A stretch of 64,000 bases of DNA from Stackebrandtia endophytica (GCF_006716355.1 NZ_VFOW01000001.1:4650001-4714000), one strand, 5' to 3'; shown: positions 53,202 to 63,021, counted from the stretch's first letter. The notes: a model not told the origin generated them from the sequence alone. Translations and numbers: made by a program.

Positions 53202-54440
53202 CTACTGCTTCGGCACGACGGTGCGACGCAACAACACCAGCCCCAACACGCCGGCGAGGATCGGTGTCAGTGCCTGAGTACTGAGGATCGCCACCACGTC
53301 GAACCGAGTCGCCGTCACCGCCGCGATGCCCGTTCCGGCCAACATGCAGCCCGACAGCGTCGCGTGGCGCAACGCGAAGACCCGACCGCGCAACCGATCC
53401 GAGGTCGCCAACTGGGTCAAGGTCAGCATGGTCGCCTGATACAGCACCGATGGCAGCCCGACCAACACCATGACGACCAGCGCGGGAATCGGCGACGGAT
53501 TCCACTGCGGATAGTTGAAGGTGATCAGGTCGCAGAGCCCGAACAGGACCAGGCTGACACCCACCACCACTCGTGGCGGGAACCGGCCGGCGAACCATCC
53601 GGCGGTCAAACCGCCCGCGACACCACCGACGGCCTGAGCGGCCACGACCCAACCGAACACCTCGCCGCCACCGCTGAGCTCCCGATCCACGAACACCACG
53701 AACAGGGTCGCCATGACCCCCTCGCCCAGTCCGATCAGCACGGTCATGGCGAACAGGATCCACAGCAGCCGACTGCCCCGGACCACCGCGAACCCCTCGA
53801 CGAGGTCACGCAGCATTCCCCGGATCGGCCCGGACTCCGCGGTCTCGCCTCGGTCGGCGCGGTGACGACCCCGCACCAGAAAGACCAGCCCCGCCGAGAT
53901 CAGATACGTCGCCGCGTTGATCGCGGCGACCCCGACGATGCCACCGACCACCGCGATCGTGCCACCGATCAACGGGCCGATGAACCGGGCCAGATTGTTG
54001 TTCAACGCATTGAGCGAGTTGGCGACCGCGAGGTGCCGCTGCTCCACCAACCGGGGCAGCAACGCGTTCTCAGCGGTCCGAGTGAACGGTGAGATCCCCG
54101 CCGAGGCGAACGCCACGGCGACGAGAATCCACACCTTGTCGGCGGAGTCGACCAGCAGCATCGGCGACAGCACGGCCGCCTGTGCCAGGTTGGCGATCAC
54201 CATGACCCGTTTGCGATCCCACCTGTCGACGAACACGCCGACCATCGGACCGAGGACCAGACTGGGCAGAAACGAGGCGGCGGTGGTCGCGGCCAGTGCC
54301 GCAGTCGAACCCGTCAGATCCAAGACGGTGATCGGCAACCCGACCCGCAGAATCCAGTTGCCGAGAAAAGTGATGAGGCCGCCCCACCACAGCAGGGCGA
54401 AATCCCGTTGTCGCATGAGCGACCACGATGTGCGGTCCAT
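53202..54440 (-). CDS. MFS transporter
   Basis: A 412-residue major-facilitator protein with twelve hydrophobic segments. The loop 2-3 motif is GVFVDRWDRKRVMVIANL. It belongs to the MefA/EntS-like drug-efflux group (FALLWWGGLITFLGNWI at the N-terminus is typical). The substrate is unknown. It is followed by the shared terminator. Confidence 0.92.
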   Translation of the reverse strand: MDRTSWSLMRQRDFALLWWGGLITFLGNWILRVGLPITVLDLTGSTAALAATTAASFLPSLVLGPMVGVFVDRWDRKRVMVIANLAQAAVLSPMLLVDSADKVWILVAVAFASAGISPFTRTAENALLPRLVEQRHLAVANSLNALNNNLARFIGPLIGGTIAVVGGIVGVAAINAATYLISAGLVFLVRGRHRADRGETAESGPIRGMLRDLVEGFAVVRGSRLLWILFAMTVLIGLGEGVMATLFVVFVDRELSGGGEVFGWVVAAQAVGGVAGGLTAGWFAGRFPPRVVVGVSLVLFGLCDLITFNYPQWNPSPIPALVVMVLVGLPSVLYQATMLTLTQLATSDRLRGRVFALRHATLSGCMLAGTGIAAVTATRFDVVAILSTQALTPILAGVLGLVLLRRTVVPKQ

Positions 54441-54598
54441 GGGCTCTTGACTTTCGTGACGATGGAGTCACCGCGACGATGGAACGCGGGCGGCCCAGGG
54501 ATGGTCCAGTCGACGAACCTACCCCGGTGTCCCATCGCGTGCCACCGGGATTGCGGTCGGCTCGGTGCCGTCGACGACATCGAGCCGACCGGGGTCGA

Positions 54599-56296
54599 TC
54601 AGCCGACCAGTTCGGGCTCGGCCTCGGGCCCGGACTGCTTGGGCGCCGAAACGGTCTTCACACCGTTGCGCCGCAGCAGGCTCTGGTCGTAATCGCGGCT
54701 GAGCGCACGCCACAGCGCGACCGCGCCAAGGATCATGATCAGCGAGAACGGCAACGCCGTGACCACCGAGAACGTCTGCAGCGCCTGCATTCCGCCCACC
54801 AGCAGCAGCGCGGCGGCGGCGGCACCCTCGACCAGCGACCAGAACACCCGGGTCGCGGTAGGCGGTTCCGCGTTGCCGCCCGAGGAAAGCATGTCGATCA
54901 CCAGGGAGCCGGAGTCGGACGAGGTCACGAAGAAGATGGTGATCAACAGGATCGTGATGACCGAGACACCCGCCGACCACGGGAAGTCACTGAGCAACTG
55001 GAACAACGCGAAATCGGTGGAGACGCTGCCGTCGGCGGCGATCAGACCACCGCCGCCGTGCAGTTCGCGCCACAGCGCACTGCCACCCATGATCGCGAAC
55101 CACAGGAACGACACCGCGGTGGGAACCAACAGCACACCCAGGCAGAACTCGCGAATCGTTCGTCCGCGCGAGATCCGGGCGATGAACACGCCGACGAACG
55201 GGGCCCAACTGATCCACCATCCCCAGTAGAACGCCGTCCAGGCGGCCTGGAACTCGCCGGGGGCGTCACCGGAGTCCACCGGGAAGGTCTCGGCGCCGAA
55301 CGTCGCACCGATGATGTTCTGTGCGTAGTAGCCCAGCGACTGGAAGAAGTCGGTGAACAGGAACAGCGTCGGGCCGGCGATGAACACGAACAGCAGCAGT
55401 GCCGCCGCCATCAGCATGTTCGCGTTGGCCAGCCACTTCATGCCCTTCTTGACACCGCTGACCACCGACCACAGTGCCAGGCCGGTGATGATTCCGATGA
55501 GGAGGATCTGAATCGGGTTCGTGGCCTCGGGGTCGGCTGGCGCCGAGGCGATGCCCAGGTAGTCGAGACCGGCGTTGATCTGTTTGACGCCGAAGCCCAG
55601 CGAGGTCGCGACACCGAACAGTGTCGCCACGACGGCGGTGACGTCGACGACGTCACCGATCCAGCCCTTCACACGGTCGCCGAAGATCGGCTCCAGAATC
55701 CACCGGATCGATATCGGGCGGCCTTTGCGATGGACCGCGTAGGCCACCGCCAATCCGATGACGACGTAGATGGCCCACGGGTGAATGCCCCAGTGCATGA
55801 ACACCGCGAGCATCGAGTCACGTGCGGCGGCTTCGGTCTGGGCGGTATCGGCGCCGCTGTAGGGCGGAGTCGCGAAGTGGTTGAGCGGTTCGGCGACACC
55901 CCAGAACACCAGGCCGATGCCCATGCCGGCGCTGAAGAGCATCGCGAACCAGGACATCCGGCTGAACTCCGGCTTGGAGTCGTCCGGCCCCAGTTTGATG
56001 CGTCCGAATCGGGACAGTCCGAACGACAACGAGACGATGATGAAGCCGGCGACGAGCAGGACGTAGTACCAGCCGATGGTGGTGGTGATCCAGTCGTTGA
56101 CCGCACCCATGAGTACGGTCGCCGGTTCGGCGAACACCATCGCCGCGATGATCAGTGCCAGGATGATGCCCGCAGCGGGCACGAAGACCCGGGGATACAG
56201 GGCTCCGCGGGTCTTCGGTTCGGGGGTGATGGGGTCGTCGGTCGTGGTGTCCTCACTGTCGATGGGCGGGCCGGTATCCGAGGGCAATCTGTTCAC
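54599..56296 (-). CDS. BCCT family transporter (betaine/carnitine/choline type)
   Basis: A 565-residue, twelve-helix sodium-coupled symporter for a trimethylammonium compatible solute. The conserved aromatic-rich region reads MHWGIHPWAIYVVIGLAVAY and YWGWWISWAPFVGVFIARIS. GMGIGLVFWGVAEPLNHF is the TM3 glycine stretch. The GTG at 56296 follows GGAG; an in-frame TTG lies 33 bases upstream. An 18-base palindrome lies just upstream. Bases 54441-54598 contain no gene. Confidence 0.93.
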   Translation of the reverse strand: MNRLPSDTGPPIDSEDTTTDDPITPEPKTRGALYPRVFVPAAGIILALIIAAMVFAEPATVLMGAVNDWITTTIGWYYVLLVAGFIIVSLSFGLSRFGRIKLGPDDSKPEFSRMSWFAMLFSAGMGIGLVFWGVAEPLNHFATPPYSGADTAQTEAAARDSMLAVFMHWGIHPWAIYVVIGLAVAYAVHRKGRPISIRWILEPIFGDRVKGWIGDVVDVTAVVATLFGVATSLGFGVKQINAGLDYLGIASAPADPEATNPIQILLIGIITGLALWSVVSGVKKGMKWLANANMLMAAALLLFVFIAGPTLFLFTDFFQSLGYYAQNIIGATFGAETFPVDSGDAPGEFQAAWTAFYWGWWISWAPFVGVFIARISRGRTIREFCLGVLLVPTAVSFLWFAIMGGSALWRELHGGGGLIAADGSVSTDFALFQLLSDFPWSAGVSVITILLITIFFVTSSDSGSLVIDMLSSGGNAEPPTATRVFWSLVEGAAAAALLLVGGMQALQTFSVVTALPFSLIMILGAVALWRALSRDYDQSLLRRNGVKTVSAPKQSGPEAEPELVG

Positions 56297-56315
56297 TGGT
56301 GCGAATCTCCAAGAT

Positions 56316-56333
56316 CTGATTGTTGACAATCAG
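56316..56333. promoter_or_regulatory. palindrome upstream of the BCCT gene
   Basis: CTGATTGT and ACAATCAG form perfect 8-bp arms around a central TG, 20 bases before the GTG. This is either an operator or a leader hairpin. The core is AT-rich relative to its surroundings. The gap up to 56489 holds nothing else recognisable. Confidence 0.55.
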
Positions 56334-56489
56334 GTTTTCTACAGGACGAGTCGCCAATGTGTCAAACGGTGTCGGAACGGGATAATGTGGTCATCTCAAG
56401 TGCTCATCGACTGCGGTGCAACGATTGTCGAGCCGACGATCGCTTCCCGGATTTCCCTCGGTCGATGGTCGATCTCTCCATCGAAGAGG

Positions 56490-59400
56490 TCAACCCGCCG
56501 GTCGGGCACGACCGTCGTTTATGGAGGGCAGGTTCATGGCCTCCCGCAACGTCTGCGCCTCGTCGTGGTGGCGTCGCACCGCGGCGGGGTCACCGACCAC
56601 CTCCCACGCGCGCGCGGCCAGCAGATGACCCTCGGCCATTCCGGGCCGGTGCTGTATTCGGGCGTGCAGAACCAGGGCGGCCTCGGCCAGCTCGGCGGCC
56701 CGATCGGCGTCCCCGACGCTCAGCTCGATGCGTGCCCGCAGCGTCGACGCCTCCGCCACGAGCAGTCGACAGCCGGCGTCGGTGCCCAGGTCGATCGCCG
56801 ACTGCGTCAACTTCACAGCCTCGGCCAACGTCTCCGAGGTTGCCGGAAGGTTCGACAGCGCCTCCGCCAACGCGATGCGAGCCCGAATCCCGGCGTAGGA
56901 CCGGTCACCCGATCCCAGCCGGGTCACCACCCGGCGAGCCAACCGTTCGGCCTCCCGCGGCTGATCGCGATACGTCGCCGAGAGCGTGACCGACAGAATC
57001 GGGGTCGAATTCTCCAGCCGAGCCTTCGAGGCCACCTCGATGGCCGCCTCAGCCGACCGCCTGGCCGCGAGGAGATCGCCGCGCAGTAGATGCCACTGCG
57101 CCAGATCATCCAAAATGGCCGGTTCGTCACGCGGCGTTCGCATACGTCGCGCACCGGCCATCGCCTCATCCAGGCACCGCCGCGCGGTGTCGAAATCGCC
57201 CAACCGCATGTGTGCCAGGCCCAGGTTCCCGAGAACGACGTAGGTCCGGGGAGAACCGATGTCCCGCAACACCTCCATGGCACGGGTGAGATGGTCCCGC
57301 CCGAGTGCGAACTCCCCGGTTTGTGAGGCTACGGCTCCGGCGATGTTCAACATCAGGGCCAGCTGTCCCGTCGGGCGATCCTCGGCCGACTCCAGTGCCG
57401 CCGTGATGTGGTCGCGAGCCGTCGCGAACCGGCCCTCCACCGCCATCGCGACCGCCCGTCGAATCAGGGCGCGCCGTCGCAACGAGACGTCGCCGGGGTC
57501 GCGCAGTTCATCGGCCCGCCTCGCGTGTTCGTCGTCGCCCCGCGGATCACCTACCATGTGACGGACGCTGGACATGCGCAGATGCATCAGGGCCTGGGCG
57601 CGTCGATCGCCGACCTCGGCGGCGGCCGCCAGGCCGCGATCGGCCAGCGCGGACAGCGACGCCGGGTCCAGATAGGTGAGCAGGTAGTCGAAGGCGATGT
57701 CGACCAGTTCCCACGTGCGCGCCTCGCCCTCGGGGGCCTCCGATCCGATGACCGTCACGAGGTTGACGCGCTCGGCGCCCAGCCACCGCAGCGCCGGCTC
57801 GATGTCGGTGAAGCTCAGCGGAACCACCCGCGGTGCCACCGACGGCAGCGTCAACCAGTCGTTACGGGGCAGCCGCGCCGCCATCATGGCCGCGTGGATG
57901 CTGTGAATCCACCAACTGCGCAACCGGATCAACGCCTGCCGGGTCTCATCGACCGACAGTTCGTCCTCGGCGCGATCCTGCGCGAACAGTCGCAACAGGT
58001 CGTGCACTCGATAACGGCCCGATTCCGATGGCTGAATCAGGTTCCGATCGACGAGCTCCTCCATGATGGATTCGGCGGCCGCTCGGGAGCTGCCGAGCAG
58101 AGCCGCCACGCCGTCGACCGAGTATTCGGCCAGGGAGGTGGTTCCCAATAGCGCGAAAGCACGCCGAGTGTCGGAATCTAGCTCCTCAAAGGATAGTGCG
58201 AAGGCCATGGCGACACTGCGTCGGCCGGCCCGCAGTTCGGTCAGTCGACCCTCCTGATCGATCAGTCGGTCACGCAACTGATCGAGTGTCCAGGAAGGAC
58301 GACTCCGCAGTCGGGCGGCCGCCAATCGGATCGCCAGTGGCAGTTGGCCGCACAGTTCCACGATCTGCGAGGTCGCCGTCGCCGTGGCCGTGGGGTGCCG
58401 ATGAACCGAGGCGAACAGGTCGATCGCCTCATCCGGACTCAACACGTCCAATGACACCAGTCCGACATCGTCGATGCCCGCCAACTTGTGGCGACTGGTG
58501 ATCAGAACCGCGCAGTTCGCGGTGCCCGGCAACAACGGGAGCACCTGGTCCTCGGTCGCCGCGTTGTCCAGAACGAACAGGATGCGACGATCCGCCACCG
58601 CCGACCGGAACGCCGCCGCGCGGTCGGCGACGCCGTCCGGCAGCTGGCGGGTGGGTACTCCCAGGGCCCGAAGCATCCGGGCCAGAGCGTCCGCCGGATT
58701 CACCGGTGGCACGTCCCCGGAGAAACCGTGCAGGTCGATGAAGACCTGGCCGTCGGGAAACTCGGTCGCCAGATCGTGCGCCACCCGCACCGCCAGTGCC
58801 GTCTTGCCGACACCCGGCATCCCGTCGACCGCGACGACGGTGGGGGCCGACGCCGTTTCCGTCATCCGAAGTAGACGCGTCAACGTCGCCACCTGGTCGG
58901 TGCGCCCGGTGAAGTCACCGATGGTCGCGGGCAACTGGCGAGGCCGCATAGGGCCGGGTACCTCGTCATCCGACCGCCGATGCGACACGGCGGGTTCGGG
59001 ATCGATCTCGCGACGCAGGATGATCGAGTGAAGCCGTTGCAGGGGCTCCCCGGGATCGGCTCCCAGCGATTCACGAAGGACGGTCCTGACGCGGTCGTAA
59101 CAGGCCAGTGCGTCATCGGCCCTTCCCACGCGATACAGGACGCGCATCGTGAGTTCGGTGATCGCCTCCGACTCCGGGAACCTTGCCGACAAGGCATCCA
59201 GCTCCGGGATGACGCCGTCCCCTCGTCCCACTCGCACCTCGGTGCTCATACGTTCGACCACCAGATCGTGATACTCCCGATCCAGCCGTCGGCGGATCTC
59301 GCCGGCCCACTCGTTGTCCACTCCGGACAACGCGGGAAGCTGCCACACGGCCAGACAGTCGCGCCACAGTTCGACAGCCGTAGGATCGTCGCCGGCCTCG

Positions 59401-59801
59401 GCGGCCAGCCGGGCTCGGCCGGCCAACGACCGGGCGGCGGACAGGTCCACGCCGCCCTCGGGTAGTTGCAACAGATAGCCGCCGCCGGAGGCACGCGCCA
59501 ACGAGACTCCGTCATGTGGTTCGAGCAACCGCCGCAGCCTCGCCACATGGGAGTGAATGACACCCCGCGCCGACCTCGGTGCGTTCCCGTCCCAGATCCG
59601 ATCGCTGAGGACGTCGATGGGGATCACCGTCCCCGCGGACATCGCAAGGCAGGCGAGGACGGCCGCCTGCTTCGGAGAGCCGGCGCTGGTCCAACCGTCA
59701 GCCGTCCGCACCTCGATCCGGCCGAGCAGTCGCACCACGACCTGAGCAACGGGAGCCTGGGGACGTCGATCGCCGGGTCGTGGATTGACGGCGGGGATCA
59801 C
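56490..59801 (-). CDS. SARP-type regulator with BTAD, NB-ARC and TPR domains (AfsR-like)
   Basis: A 1103-residue activator of the AfsR/DnrI/RedD group. Order: winged helix (VVRLLGRIEVRTADGW, then KQAAVLACLAMSAGTVIP and RLRRLLEPHDG) at about 20-110, bacterial transcriptional activator domain to about 255, NB-ARC from about 290 (Walker A GMPGVGKTALAV near 325; Walker B RILFVLDNAATEDQ; SSRHK-like ITSRHKLAG), then TPR-like helices (NLGLAHMRLGDFDTARRCLD). GTG start with GGAGGTG upstream. SARPs bind direct repeats before antibiotic or morphology genes. No biosynthetic cluster is in this window, so it may act elsewhere. Confidence 0.93.
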   Translation of the reverse strand: MIPAVNPRPGDRRPQAPVAQVVVRLLGRIEVRTADGWTSAGSPKQAAVLACLAMSAGTVIPIDVLSDRIWDGNAPRSARGVIHSHVARLRRLLEPHDGVSLARASGGGYLLQLPEGGVDLSAARSLAGRARLAAEAGDDPTAVELWRDCLAVWQLPALSGVDNEWAGEIRRRLDREYHDLVVERMSTEVRVGRGDGVIPELDALSARFPESEAITELTMRVLYRVGRADDALACYDRVRTVLRESLGADPGEPLQRLHSIILRREIDPEPAVSHRRSDDEVPGPMRPRQLPATIGDFTGRTDQVATLTRLLRMTETASAPTVVAVDGMPGVGKTALAVRVAHDLATEFPDGQVFIDLHGFSGDVPPVNPADALARMLRALGVPTRQLPDGVADRAAAFRSAVADRRILFVLDNAATEDQVLPLLPGTANCAVLITSRHKLAGIDDVGLVSLDVLSPDEAIDLFASVHRHPTATATATSQIVELCGQLPLAIRLAAARLRSRPSWTLDQLRDRLIDQEGRLTELRAGRRSVAMAFALSFEELDSDTRRAFALLGTTSLAEYSVDGVAALLGSSRAAAESIMEELVDRNLIQPSESGRYRVHDLLRLFAQDRAEDELSVDETRQALIRLRSWWIHSIHAAMMAARLPRNDWLTLPSVAPRVVPLSFTDIEPALRWLGAERVNLVTVIGSEAPEGEARTWELVDIAFDYLLTYLDPASLSALADRGLAAAAEVGDRRAQALMHLRMSSVRHMVGDPRGDDEHARRADELRDPGDVSLRRRALIRRAVAMAVEGRFATARDHITAALESAEDRPTGQLALMLNIAGAVASQTGEFALGRDHLTRAMEVLRDIGSPRTYVVLGNLGLAHMRLGDFDTARRCLDEAMAGARRMRTPRDEPAILDDLAQWHLLRGDLLAARRSAEAAIEVASKARLENSTPILSVTLSATYRDQPREAERLARRVVTRLGSGDRSYAGIRARIALAEALSNLPATSETLAEAVKLTQSAIDLGTDAGCRLLVAEASTLRARIELSVGDADRAAELAEAALVLHARIQHRPGMAEGHLLAARAWEVVGDPAAVRRHHDEAQTLREAMNLPSINDGRARPAG

Positions 59802-59905
59802 GGCGGGGCACCTCCAGTTCGACTGTCGGGGCCGCCGCTCGAATCATGCGGAAACCCCTGGGCAACAGACAAACCGTACCCAGGCGCCGGAGGTGGTCGG
59901 TAGGC

Positions 59906-60751
59906 TCAGCCGCCGTTGGTGGCGTGGGCCTTCTCGCGGGCCTTCCACGCTCGGAACGCCTCGTCGTTGTCACCGCAACGCCAATAGCCCGAAATGGACA
60001 GTTGGCTGCGGTCGACGCCGCGCTCCTTCAACAGCAGCGGCCGGATGCGCTTCATGACCGTCTCGGCCTCACCGTGCACGAAGAACTGTCCGGTACCGGC
60101 GGGGAACTCGCAGTCGCTGACCGCCGCGAACCATTCGTCGCGCGGGTTGGCGGTGGTCGCCTCATTGCGGAACAACCAGGTGATGTCCGCGTTCCCGGGA
60201 CACTCCAGCTTCTGTTCCTCATCGGGATTGTCGACCTGAAGGATCACCCGAACCGGAGTGTCGACGTCGATCCGTTCCAGAGACGCGGCGATCGCGGGAA
60301 TCGCACTCTCGTCGCCGGTCATGAAATGCCAATCCGCCTCGACCGACGGAGCGTAAGCGCCGCCCGGGCCCACCAGCCGCACCACGTCGCCCGGCTGGGC
60401 CTTCGCCGCCCACGGCCCCGCGATACCGCTGTCACCGTGGCACACCACGTCGATGATCAACTCCGCCAGATCCGGGTCGAACGCCCTCACCGTGTAGGTG
60501 CGGCGAACCGGCCACTGGTCCTTGGGCAGCTCCGCCTGAATCCGTTCCATGTCGAACGGCTCCGGGTACGTCACCCCCGGCGGTGGGAAGATCAACTTGA
60601 CGTACTGGTCGGTGAACGAGTTCGCGGTGAACGTCGCGATGCCCTGTCCGCCGAGGACCAGCCGGACCATCTCAGGGGTTCGCCACTCCGTGCGCAGCAC
60701 GGTCAGCTCGATAACACCCCGGCTCTTCTTCCGATTCGGCTCAGCAGACAT
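59906..60751 (-). CDS. siderophore-interacting protein (FAD-dependent ferric reductase)
   Basis: A 281-residue member of the SIP family, which reduces imported ferric siderophores with NAD(P)H. The FAD-binding domain has DQYVKLIFPPPG and RRTYTVRAFDP; the phosphate segment is GPWAAKAQPGD. The C-terminal domain has MTGDESAIPAIAASLER and ISGYWRCGDNDEAFRAWK. A DtxR/IdeR-type iron box lies 25 bases before the ATG. Confidence 0.95.
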   Translation of the reverse strand: MSAEPNRKKSRGVIELTVLRTEWRTPEMVRLVLGGQGIATFTANSFTDQYVKLIFPPPGVTYPEPFDMERIQAELPKDQWPVRRTYTVRAFDPDLAELIIDVVCHGDSGIAGPWAAKAQPGDVVRLVGPGGAYAPSVEADWHFMTGDESAIPAIAASLERIDVDTPVRVILQVDNPDEEQKLECPGNADITWLFRNEATTANPRDEWFAAVSDCEFPAGTGQFFVHGEAETVMKRIRPLLLKERGVDRSQLSISGYWRCGDNDEAFRAWKAREKAHATNGG

Positions 60752-60776
60752 CGAACACCCTTGGATCGGCGGTATG

Positions 60777-60792
60777 GTTAGGCAACCCTAAC
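60777..60792 (-). promoter_or_regulatory. iron box (IdeR/DmdR-type operator)
   Basis: GTTAGGCAACCCTAAC: 6-bp inverted arms GTTAGG/CCTAAC around four bases. It matches the TTAGG-n-CCTAA plan of actinobacterial iron boxes in position and composition. Repression of the reductase by iron-loaded regulator is expected. Confidence 0.75.
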
Positions 60793-60871
60793 ACCATAAC
60801 CCGGTCGCGCCAGTCCGGGGGACCGCGATTCAAAAGGCACGACGGAAGCCGTAGCGCCTGCTCAGCGTGGT

Positions 60872-60903
60872 CGTCCCGCGACCAATGCGGCGGTCGCGGG
60901 ACG
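60872..60903. terminator. hairpin terminator after the MarR gene
   Basis: A perfect 12-bp stem (60872-60883 and 60892-60903) with an 8-base loop lies 14 bases beyond the MarR stop on its 3' side. Confidence 0.75.
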
Positions 60904-60917
60904 GCATTCGGCCGCGG

Positions 60918-61427
60918 TCACCGCGACGGCGTCACCGAAGCCAACGCCGACACCATCGAAGCGAACCGGTCGTCGGCGGACGCCTCAATCAACGCATCCT
61001 GAAGCGCACCACGATAAGTGGGCACGGCCGAAGCCAGCGCGATATGGCCCGCCTCGGTGATCTCGGCGTAGATTCCCCGGCGATCCTCCTGACACAGATG
61101 GCGGTCCAACAGACCCCGCCGCTCCAACCGGGTCACCAGTCGAGTGGTCGCACTCTGGCTCAACACCACCTGGCCCGCCAGCGCCTGCATTCGCAGATGC
61201 TGCGGAGCCCACTCCGCCAGCACCTCAAGCACCGAGAACTCGCTGCGGCTCAACTCATGCTCCGCCTGAAGCGCCCGCTCCAACCGATCCTCCACCCGCG
61301 CATGCAACGCGAAGAACACCCGCCACCCCTGAAGGGTGTCATCCAAAATCGGAGGGCGAGGCAACGACATCGAAGTGGGGGAAGGGGGAGATGAAGGGTG
61401 ACGAGAGGGATGTTGCTGTAGTGCCAT
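60918..61427 (-). CDS. MarR family transcriptional regulator
   Basis: A 169-residue MarR repressor: the winged helix reads LSRSEFSVLEVLAEWAPQHL and VVLSQSATTRLVTRLERRG, with the wing LCQEDRRGIYAEITEAG. The ATG at 61427 has no ribosome site, but a TAATGT box lies only six bases upstream, so a leaderless mRNA is likely. A Met 19 codons downstream is the other option. The regulated gene is not obvious. The siderophore reductase lies downstream on the same strand. Confidence 0.9.
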   Translation of the reverse strand: MALQQHPSRHPSSPPSPTSMSLPRPPILDDTLQGWRVFFALHARVEDRLERALQAEHELSRSEFSVLEVLAEWAPQHLRMQALAGQVVLSQSATTRLVTRLERRGLLDRHLCQEDRRGIYAEITEAGHIALASAVPTYRGALQDALIEASADDRFASMVSALASVTPSR

Positions 61428-61456
61428 AAATCACATTATGCCTTCGCGCTCGCCCA

Positions 61457-61638
61457 GGCGTCGCCTCGCTGCGTCGCGACCCCCCTTGCCTACCAAACCC
61501 GTAGGCGGTGGGAGTCCGCGTCTTGCGACGCGATGGCCTGGACGGGCGCGAATCGGTCTTCGGTCGGGCGTCGTCTTGCTGCGTCGCGGTCTCCGTTGCC
61601 TGTCAAGCCGGTAGGCGGCGGGAGTTCGCGTCTTGCGA
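61457..61638 (+). repeat. two-copy direct repeat in a 590-base gap
   Basis: Copies at 61457-61528 and 61567-61638 (72 bases each, period 110) differ at roughly ten positions. Each contains GCTGCGTCGCG, then TTGCCT, GTAGGCGG and CGTCTTGCGA. The whole gap 61428-62019 has long open frames on several strands, but none with a family match or start signals, so I treat it as non-coding. Confidence 0.75.
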
Positions 61639-62019
61639 TCTGTTGTTTGGTCTGCCTCCGGCAGAACGCGTGCCTGGACGGCCCCGGTCGGTTCCGGCCT
61701 GCCCATGGGTGCACTGGACGGCCGGCTCCCGCGCCCGCCGGACACGAACCGCGCCGCAGCCGCCGAGCCCTCGGCGGCGGAGCCGGCCGCACAACGTTCA
61801 CGGGCAGCCTCGATACACCGAAACCCGGCGGCACTATTGCCAAATAGTTGCAATAAGCTCGAATGTGGGAAAATATCGCCCGCCACAGACAATCGTCCGG
61901 ATTCGAGCCGCTCGGTTCGCCGGGCCGTCCAGGCCACCCCGTCGGGAAGTCCGCCATTGCGATGCGGAGGCCCCGCCGAGTGAGAACCTGGAGCATCGAC
62001 CACGTCATAAGGAGAACCG

Positions 62020-62556
62020 GTGACCGCCCCAACAACAGGAACGGCTCGCCCGATTGTGTACTACGGCGACCCGGTGCTGCACCGGTCGTGTCAACCGGTC
62101 ACCGAATTCGATGATCGGCTGGCCGAGCTCATCGCCGACATGTTCGCCAGCATGTACGCCGTTGACGGGGTGGGGCTCGCGGCCAATCAGATCGGCGTCG
62201 ACGCCCGGGTCTTCGTCCTCGACTGCGCCGACGAATCAGGCGTCAACACCGTCGCCCACGTGGTCAACCCGACACTCGAACCCGCTCCCACACCGCGTGA
62301 ACTGGTGACCCAGCCGGAAGGCTGCCTTTCGGTCCCCGGGCAGTTCCACGACCTGGCCCGCCCGACGTATGCGACCGTGACCGGCTTCGACATGACCGGC
62401 AAACCCATCACGCTGTCCGGCGACGGAACCCTGGGCCAGTGTCTGCAACACGAGTTCGACCACCTTGAGGGAATGGTCTACGTCGACCGGTTGCCGCGCA
62501 AGGCGCGAAAGAAGCTGCTGGCCGCCGCCGGCTTGGAGGAACGCCCCGCGAGTTAG
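62020..62556 (+). CDS. def: peptide deformylase
   Basis: A 178-residue deformylase that removes the formyl group from nascent proteins. All three signatures are present: GVGLAANQIG (about 50-59), EGCLSVPG with the metal Cys, and QHEFDHLEG with two metal His and the catalytic Glu. GTG start preceded by AAGGAG. It is a stand-alone gene here, not next to fmt as in many genomes, so it may be an extra copy. Confidence 0.96.
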   Translation: MTAPTTGTARPIVYYGDPVLHRSCQPVTEFDDRLAELIADMFASMYAVDGVGLAANQIGVDARVFVLDCADESGVNTVAHVVNPTLEPAPTPRELVTQPEGCLSVPGQFHDLARPTYATVTGFDMTGKPITLSGDGTLGQCLQHEFDHLEGMVYVDRLPRKARKKLLAAAGLEERPAS

Positions 62557-62624
62557 CGAATCGGTTCGACAGCCGCCCACCGGGATGTCACAGTGGAGGT
62601 TTCGCAGCCGATGAGGAGAGCACC

Positions 62625-63011
62625 ATGTCCAGCACCTTGTTCAATGTGGCCTTCGACTGTTCCGACCCCGGCGCACTGGCGCGGTTCTGGAGCCAGGTGG
62701 TCGATAAACCGGTCAGTTTCGTCGACGACGATGAGGCCGTGGTGGAGTTGCCGGGCGGACCGAACCTGTACTTTCAGCGGGTTCCCGAAGCCAAGACCGA
62801 CAAGAACCGGGTCCATGTCTGTTTGACGCCGAATCAGACTCGGGACCTGGAGGTGAACCGACTGGCGGAGCTCGGCGCCACGCTGATCTCGGATCACCGC
62901 AATCCGGACGGATCCGGTTGGGCCGTCATGGGCGACCCGGAGGGCAACGAGTTCTGCGTCTTGCGCAGTGCGGCCGAACGGGAGGCCATGCGTATCGCCG
63001 CGCCCCTGTGA
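62625..63011 (+). CDS. VOC family (glyoxalase-like) protein
   Basis: A 128-residue vicinal-oxygen-chelate protein (FDCSDPGALARFWSQVVDK, then PGGPNLYFQRVPEAKTDKNR and VHVCLTPNQTRDLEVNRL, ending MGDPEGNEFCVL). Stand-alone, single VOC unit as in the glyoxalase-like subgroup. GAGGAGAGCACC precedes the ATG. The substrate is unknown. Confidence 0.9.
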   Translation: MSSTLFNVAFDCSDPGALARFWSQVVDKPVSFVDDDEAVVELPGGPNLYFQRVPEAKTDKNRVHVCLTPNQTRDLEVNRLAELGATLISDHRNPDGSGWAVMGDPEGNEFCVLRSAAEREAMRIAAPL

Positions 63012-63021
63012 GGCGGGACCG

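Noticed and set aside
54428..56326. 632-codon open frame antisense to the BCCT transporter
   Set aside because: No domain, composition of a shadow frame; the opposite strand has the full BCCT signature.
61431..62035. Two open minus-strand frames across the repeat region
   Set aside because: They contain both repeat copies, are Arg/Pro-rich, lack ribosome sites and match no family.
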